In this document: positions 59,710 through 64,000 of the stretch, piece by piece
Layout of the letters: every line of letters starts with the position of its first letter
How positions within the stretch are numbered: position 1 is the first letter of the stretch
Source: Warburgia ugandensis
Taxonomy: Eukaryota > Streptophyta > Magnoliopsida > Canellales > Canellaceae
Length of the DNA stretch: 64,000 bases
Assembly (NCBI GenBank): GCA_035236585.1
Contig: CP141126.1
Span: forward strand, 11,545,001-11,609,000
Reading direction: 5' to 3'
The notes under the pieces: model-generated
What the model was told of the DNA's origin: nothing
What the model saw: only the letters and a program-made list of their open reading frames with translations
Databases searched by the model: none
Made by a program: the position numbers and the translations under genes

Positions 59710-61769
59710 TCATATGAAGATCTTTGACACTTATAGCTCTTATGATAATGGAAGTATATTAATGGGCAATAGTTCTATGTGCAAATCTGTAGGCGATGGT
59801 ACAATAAAGATCAAAATGTATGATGGAATGGTGAGAACTTTGACAGATGTAAAGTATGTCCCTAATTTAAGAATGAATTTGATCTCACTAGGGTCTCTAG
59901 ATTCTATTGGGTGTTGCATTAGTGTGGGAAATTGGATCATGAAGGTTAAAAAAGGGGCACTAGTTGTGATGAAGGGTGAAAAGAAAAGAAATTTGTACCA
60001 GTTAATTGGCGAGACAATTATAGGTATTGTGGTGGTCACATCCTCTTTAAGTGATTACATGGATGATACAACAATATAGCATATGAGGTTGAGCCACATG
60101 AGTGAGAGGGGGATGTTCGAATTACACAAAAGAGGTGTACTCAAGGGGATTAAATCTTGTAAACTAAACTTTTGCAAATAATGTTTGTTAGGTAAGCAGT
60201 GTAAGGTGAAGTTTAGTCTTTCTAGCCACAGAAGTAGGAGAATCCCCGAGTACATATATGCTGATGTGTGGGGACCGGCTTCGGTGACCTCTAAAGGTGG
60301 TGCAATGTGGTTTGTCTCTTTCATTGATGATTTCTCAAGGAAGGTATGGGTGTACTTTATGAGGGAAAAATATGAAATGTTTACCATTTTCAAATTATAG
60401 AAGAAAGAGATGGAGAAGTAAATGGAAAAATATCTTAATGTTTTGAGGTCCGATAATGGTGGTGAGTTCACATCTAGAGAATTTAAAATGTTCCGTGAGG
60501 AATAGGGCATTGTCCGCCATTACACTACACCTGGAATTGCTCAACAAAATGGGGTAGTTGAGAGGATGAATAGAACTTTGCTAGAAATGGCAAGGTGCAT
60601 GTGTCTCTTTGCCAATCTTCTTAAGTAGTTTTAGGCTGAGGCAGTTGATATGGCTTGCTATGTTGTTAACAGATCTCCCTCAATAGCAATTGAACTTAAG
60701 ATACCTAAAGAAATTTGGACAGGAAAGACAGTTGATTATTCTCATATGAGGATATTTGGATGCGTAGCTTATGTGCATATGCAAGAAGGTCAAAGGTCAA
60801 AGTTAGATGCAAAATCCAAGCCTTGCATATTCTTGGAATACAAGAAGGGAGTGAAAGGTTACAAATTGTGGGATCCTATCTCTAAAAGGAAGATATTCAG
60901 TAGAGATATAATCTTTGATGAAAGTAGCGTGTTGGAGAGAGTTGAAAAGAAATCTCAACATGATGAAGTAGAAAAGACTACACCAATTGAGGTGGAGACG
61001 GAGTTAGAAAAGAGACTAGTTGAAGAGTTTCATGAGGATGTTGTTTCGGATACTTCACACGACTTGGCTCATGAAACCACCACGAAGAAGCCCTACTCTA
61101 TTGCTAAAGGAAAGGGAAAGTGGAATGGGCATGTACCATTAAGATATCAAGATGATATCGTCTCATATGATTTGTTAGTTGAATACAATAATCCAATTAC
61201 ATATGAGGAGGCAATTAGAGCAAAAGATGATGATAATTGGTTGAATGCCATGATGGAAGAGATGGAGTCTCTTGAGAAGAATGAGACATAGGATTTAGTT
61301 CCACTCCCAAAAGGCAAAAAGGCCATTGGTTGCAAATGGGTCTATAAAAGGAAAGAAGTCTTAAATGGAGAACCAGAAAAGTGCAAGGCAAGGTTAGTAG
61401 CTAAGGGCTATGCATAACAAGAAGGGGTGTATTTTAATGAAATTTTCTCACCTATTGTAAAACACACTTCTATAAGGGTCCTTCTTGCTATGGTTGCTAA
61501 GTATGATATAGAGCTTGAGCAACATGATGTGAAGACCGTATTTTTGCATGGTGAGCTTGAAGAGAAGATATTTATGGCTCAACCAAAGGGGTTCACTATG
61601 CTTGGTAAGGAAGATTAGGTTTGTCGACTTAAGAAGTCATTATATGGCCTGAAACAATCTCCTAGACAATGGTATAAGCGGTTTGATGGTTTTATGATAA
61701 GGCAAGGGTTTAAGAGGAGCAACTATGATAGTTGTGTGTACTACCAAATACTTAAGGATGGTTCTCATG

Positions 61770-61791
61770 TTTTTTTTTTTTTTTTTTTTTT
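61770..61791 (+). repeat. Poly(T) run inside copia RT
   Basis: 22 T residues directly before the YVDD catalytic motif region. The run adds a row of Phe codons and keeps the frame through to YVDD. Confidence 0.9.
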
Positions 61792-62625
61792 GTGATTTAT
61801 GTAGATGATATATTGATTGCATCCATTAACAAATTTGAGGTGAATAGGTTAAAGCAAATTTTGAGCCAAGAGTTTGACATAAAAAACCTAGGTGTTGCAA
61901 AGAAGATTCTTGGCATGGAGATTAAGAGAGACTGCAAACATGAAAAGTTATGATTGTCTCAAAGAAACTACCTAGAGAAGGTCTTACCTCATTTTCACAT
62001 ATCAGAGGCCAAAAAGGTAAGTATATCTTTAGCTCACCATTTTAAGTTATCTCATGAGTGTTGCCCAAAGACCAAGGAAGAGGAAGAATATATGGTTAAG
62101 GTTCCATATTTAAATACAATTGGATGTTTGATGTATGCTATGGTATGTACTAGGTCAGATATTTCACAAGCAGTCAATGTGGTTAGCAGGTTTATGGCTC
62201 ATCCAGGTAAGAGACATTGGAAGGCAGTGAAATGGGTTTTTTGTTACTTGAAAGGTACTATTGATATGGCATTATGTATGAAACAAATAATAGAGTTATG
62301 CAAGTGGAAGGCTATGTGGATTTTGATTTTGCAGGTGACCTTGATAAGAGAAGGTCAATGACAGGTTATGTGTTTACTATGAGTGGTGGACCAATAAGTT
62401 GGAAGTCTACTCTGCAATGTACTATAGCCTTATCAACTATGAAGGCGGAGTATATGACAGCACTTGAGGCAGCTAAGGAGACAATTTGGTTGAAGAGTTG
62501 GTAAGTGAACTTAATGTGGTTCAGGACAAGCTATGCATTCTCTATTATAGCCAAAGTACAATTTGTTTTGCTAAAAATTCAATTTACCATGAAAGGACCA
62601 AACATATTGACATCTGGTATCATAA

Positions 62626-64000
62626 ATGTTGAGTTTTTTGCAAGTGCATGGCTATTGTAGCCTAGCTAGTGCAAGTCCAGGTTGATTTTCACGGGGACTC
62701 GACTTAGATGTTGGAGTTTACATAAATTTTAAGTGCAATTTGGTAGAAATAAAATTTAATTTCATTAACCAACTCATGAGTACATTGTTCTAAATTTAAA
62801 GAAATTAAATACAATAACTATGTTAATACAAATTTCCTATCTCGATTGTGTGTCATGCAACAACAAGGCTAAAAATTGTATAATAAAGGGGTTAACTAAG
62901 AATAAGACAAAACAAGAATAAAGTAAAACATGAATTAAGAAAAATCCAGAATAGGCTGAAGGACAAAATGGATACATTTGGAATTAAAACAGAGAGACAA
63001 TGGGCAAAAATGAAATTTAATAAAAAAAAACTAAAGTTTGAAAGAAAGACACTCTTCTTTAAATATAATAAATTACTATTCATGAACAGTAATCGAAGTT
63101 ACTATTCATGAATAGTAACTGACAAAGAAAGATGCCGACAGAGAAATCGATGTAGAGAAGAGATGAGGGAGGAGAATAGAAGGAAGATGGGTAAGAGGAG
63201 AAGTCAGGGAGAAACTCAAGTTGGATTTTCTCTAGAATGATGGAGGAGATGCCAGAGATGATGGAGTAGAGGGAAGATGGTCCATCGTTGTTGTCCTGTC
63301 GGTAGAAGAGAATAGATTGAGAGGAAGAGGGAAAAGTAGGGGGTCTAGCCGGTCCAAGCATGCGTAGTCTGACACCCTTGACTAGCAAAGGGAGCAGAGG
63401 AGGAACTGGGAAGAGGGGATGAGCATAGAAGGAGAAACTGGTGGCTGTATTGAGGAGTGATAGAGCGTCTGGGTATGGACTTCAGCTTTTGGCAGTGAAG
63501 ATGGCTGGGTTTGTGCTACTAGGAAGATAAGTAGAAGGCATTGAATAGAATAGAGAGTAGAAGGAGGGAGCAGACAAGATGGGACGTGGGAGAGAGAAGA
63601 GAAAGATGAGAGAATTGGAGAGCAAGAAAGGGGATGGAGAGAGAGAAGAAGAGAGAAGAGGATCGGGTTAGTGAGAGAGGAGGCCACAGAGAGGGATGGT
63701 GAGGAAAGGATTGCCGTGTGGGGATCTGAGTAGTCTGGTGGAAGGTGATACAGAGGCCAGTGATAGAGAGAAAGAGAAGCCAGGGGAGAGGAGATTGGAT
63801 GATCAGGGAGAAAAGAGTAAAGAGAGAGGGTGAGATAGGAAATGAGCTGGGCTGTGCGTAAGATGGGAAGATAGAAGAGGAAGAACATGGAAGAGAATAG
63901 AGCATGGAAGGAGAAGGAGAATATAGAAAAGAGTGGTTGGAGAGAAGAGAATAAATGGGAGAGAGAAGGGTGATGGTGCAATGAATAGGTGTAGGAGAGG
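62626..64000. repeat. Repeat replacing the copia 3' end; palindromes and purine-rich tract
   Basis: Begins TTTTTTGCAAGTGCATGGC, with CACGGGGACTCGAC at 62689-62702; this motif pair looks like one I associate with plant LTR-type repeats, though I cannot name the family. Two near-identical 20-bp palindromes (TTACTATTCATGAAYAGTAA) lie at 63073-63092 and 63099-63118. From 63140 to the end the plus strand is purine-rich (GAGAGAGAAGA), which leaves long low-complexity frames on the minus strand that are not genes. The right end is outside the window. Confidence 0.45.

Larger units (their letters stand above)
56471..62626 (+). pseudogene. pol: Copia Pol (PR, IN, RT, RNase H), many stops, one large insertion
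   Basis: The protease start at about 56535-56578 reads LDSVSYYHMTPH, with the active-site DSG changed to DSV. It is then cut by the insertion at 56579-59709 and resumes KIFDTYSSYDNGS. Integrase core pieces: YADVWGP, then SFIDDFSRKVWVYFM (60300-60365) and RSDNGGEF near 60450. C-terminal integrase: GCVAYVHM and FLEYKKGVKGYKLWDP. Reverse transcriptase: WVYKRKE, then LKKSLYGLKQSPRQWYKRFD and YVDDILIAS (61797-61823). RNase H ends with IALSTMKAEYM and HIDIWYH. At least eight in-frame stops show it is dead. The element ends abruptly near 62626 where another repeat begins. Confidence 0.9.

Noticed and set aside
63382-63981. 199-codon minus-strand open frame
   Set aside because: It is the complement of purine-rich low-complexity DNA: Ser, Leu, Pro and Phe repeats with no domain.

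Overview
This window is nuclear DNA of a flowering plant. It has intron-rich genes with GT-AG splicing, a plastid/mitochondrial RanBP2 zinc-finger protein of the VAR3/OZ type, plant-type MGST3 genes, a decayed plant GFS9/TT9 (CLEC16A-like) gene, Au-type SINEs, RTE and L1 LINEs, a chromovirus and a Ty1/copia element. The species cannot be fixed from the sequence. No bacterial, organellar or viral region was seen.

Layout. 1-3535: copies of a large non-coding LTR-like repeat and an old RTE LINE end (minus). 4528-10877: a six-exon gene (plus, 438 aa) for a VAR3-like zinc-finger protein, with a SINE in its long third intron. 11053-20712: SINEs, an orphan MGST3 first exon (12209-12318), a long non-coding repeat, a 2.9-kb LTR-like insertion that splits a SINE (16170-19244), and a large foldback (20458-20712). 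20966-21770 and 34258-34992: two intact MGST3 paralogues on the minus strand with identical exon lengths. Between them lie an array of GAGATG-type repeats, a minus-strand L1 fragment, and a plus-strand L1 interrupted by a full-length RTE LINE (28073-31649, 17-bp target duplication).

36109-51530: a degenerate, plus-strand GFS9/TT9 homologue. Recognisable exons are spread over about 15 kb, broken by stops and a frameshift. Its introns hold two SINEs and a young complete Ty3 chromovirus (42012-47647, 488-bp LTRs, CCATG target duplication). 51881-52552: a second, better preserved RTE 3' end. 55125-62626: a decayed Ty1/copia element, carrying a tiny RTE tail in its leader and a third copy of the 3-kb LTR-like repeat in its protease region (56579-59709). 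62626-64000: a further repeat with palindromes and purine-rich sequence.

The three intact host genes are unlikely to form a functional unit: one acts in organelle RNA metabolism and two in ER-membrane glutathione chemistry. The main interest lies in the nested insertion history, the non-canonical 3-kb LTR-like family, the RTE 5' leader built from hairpin repeats, and small-scale gene duplication (MGST3 pair plus orphan exon; zinc-finger exon repeats). I found no clearly new biological system.
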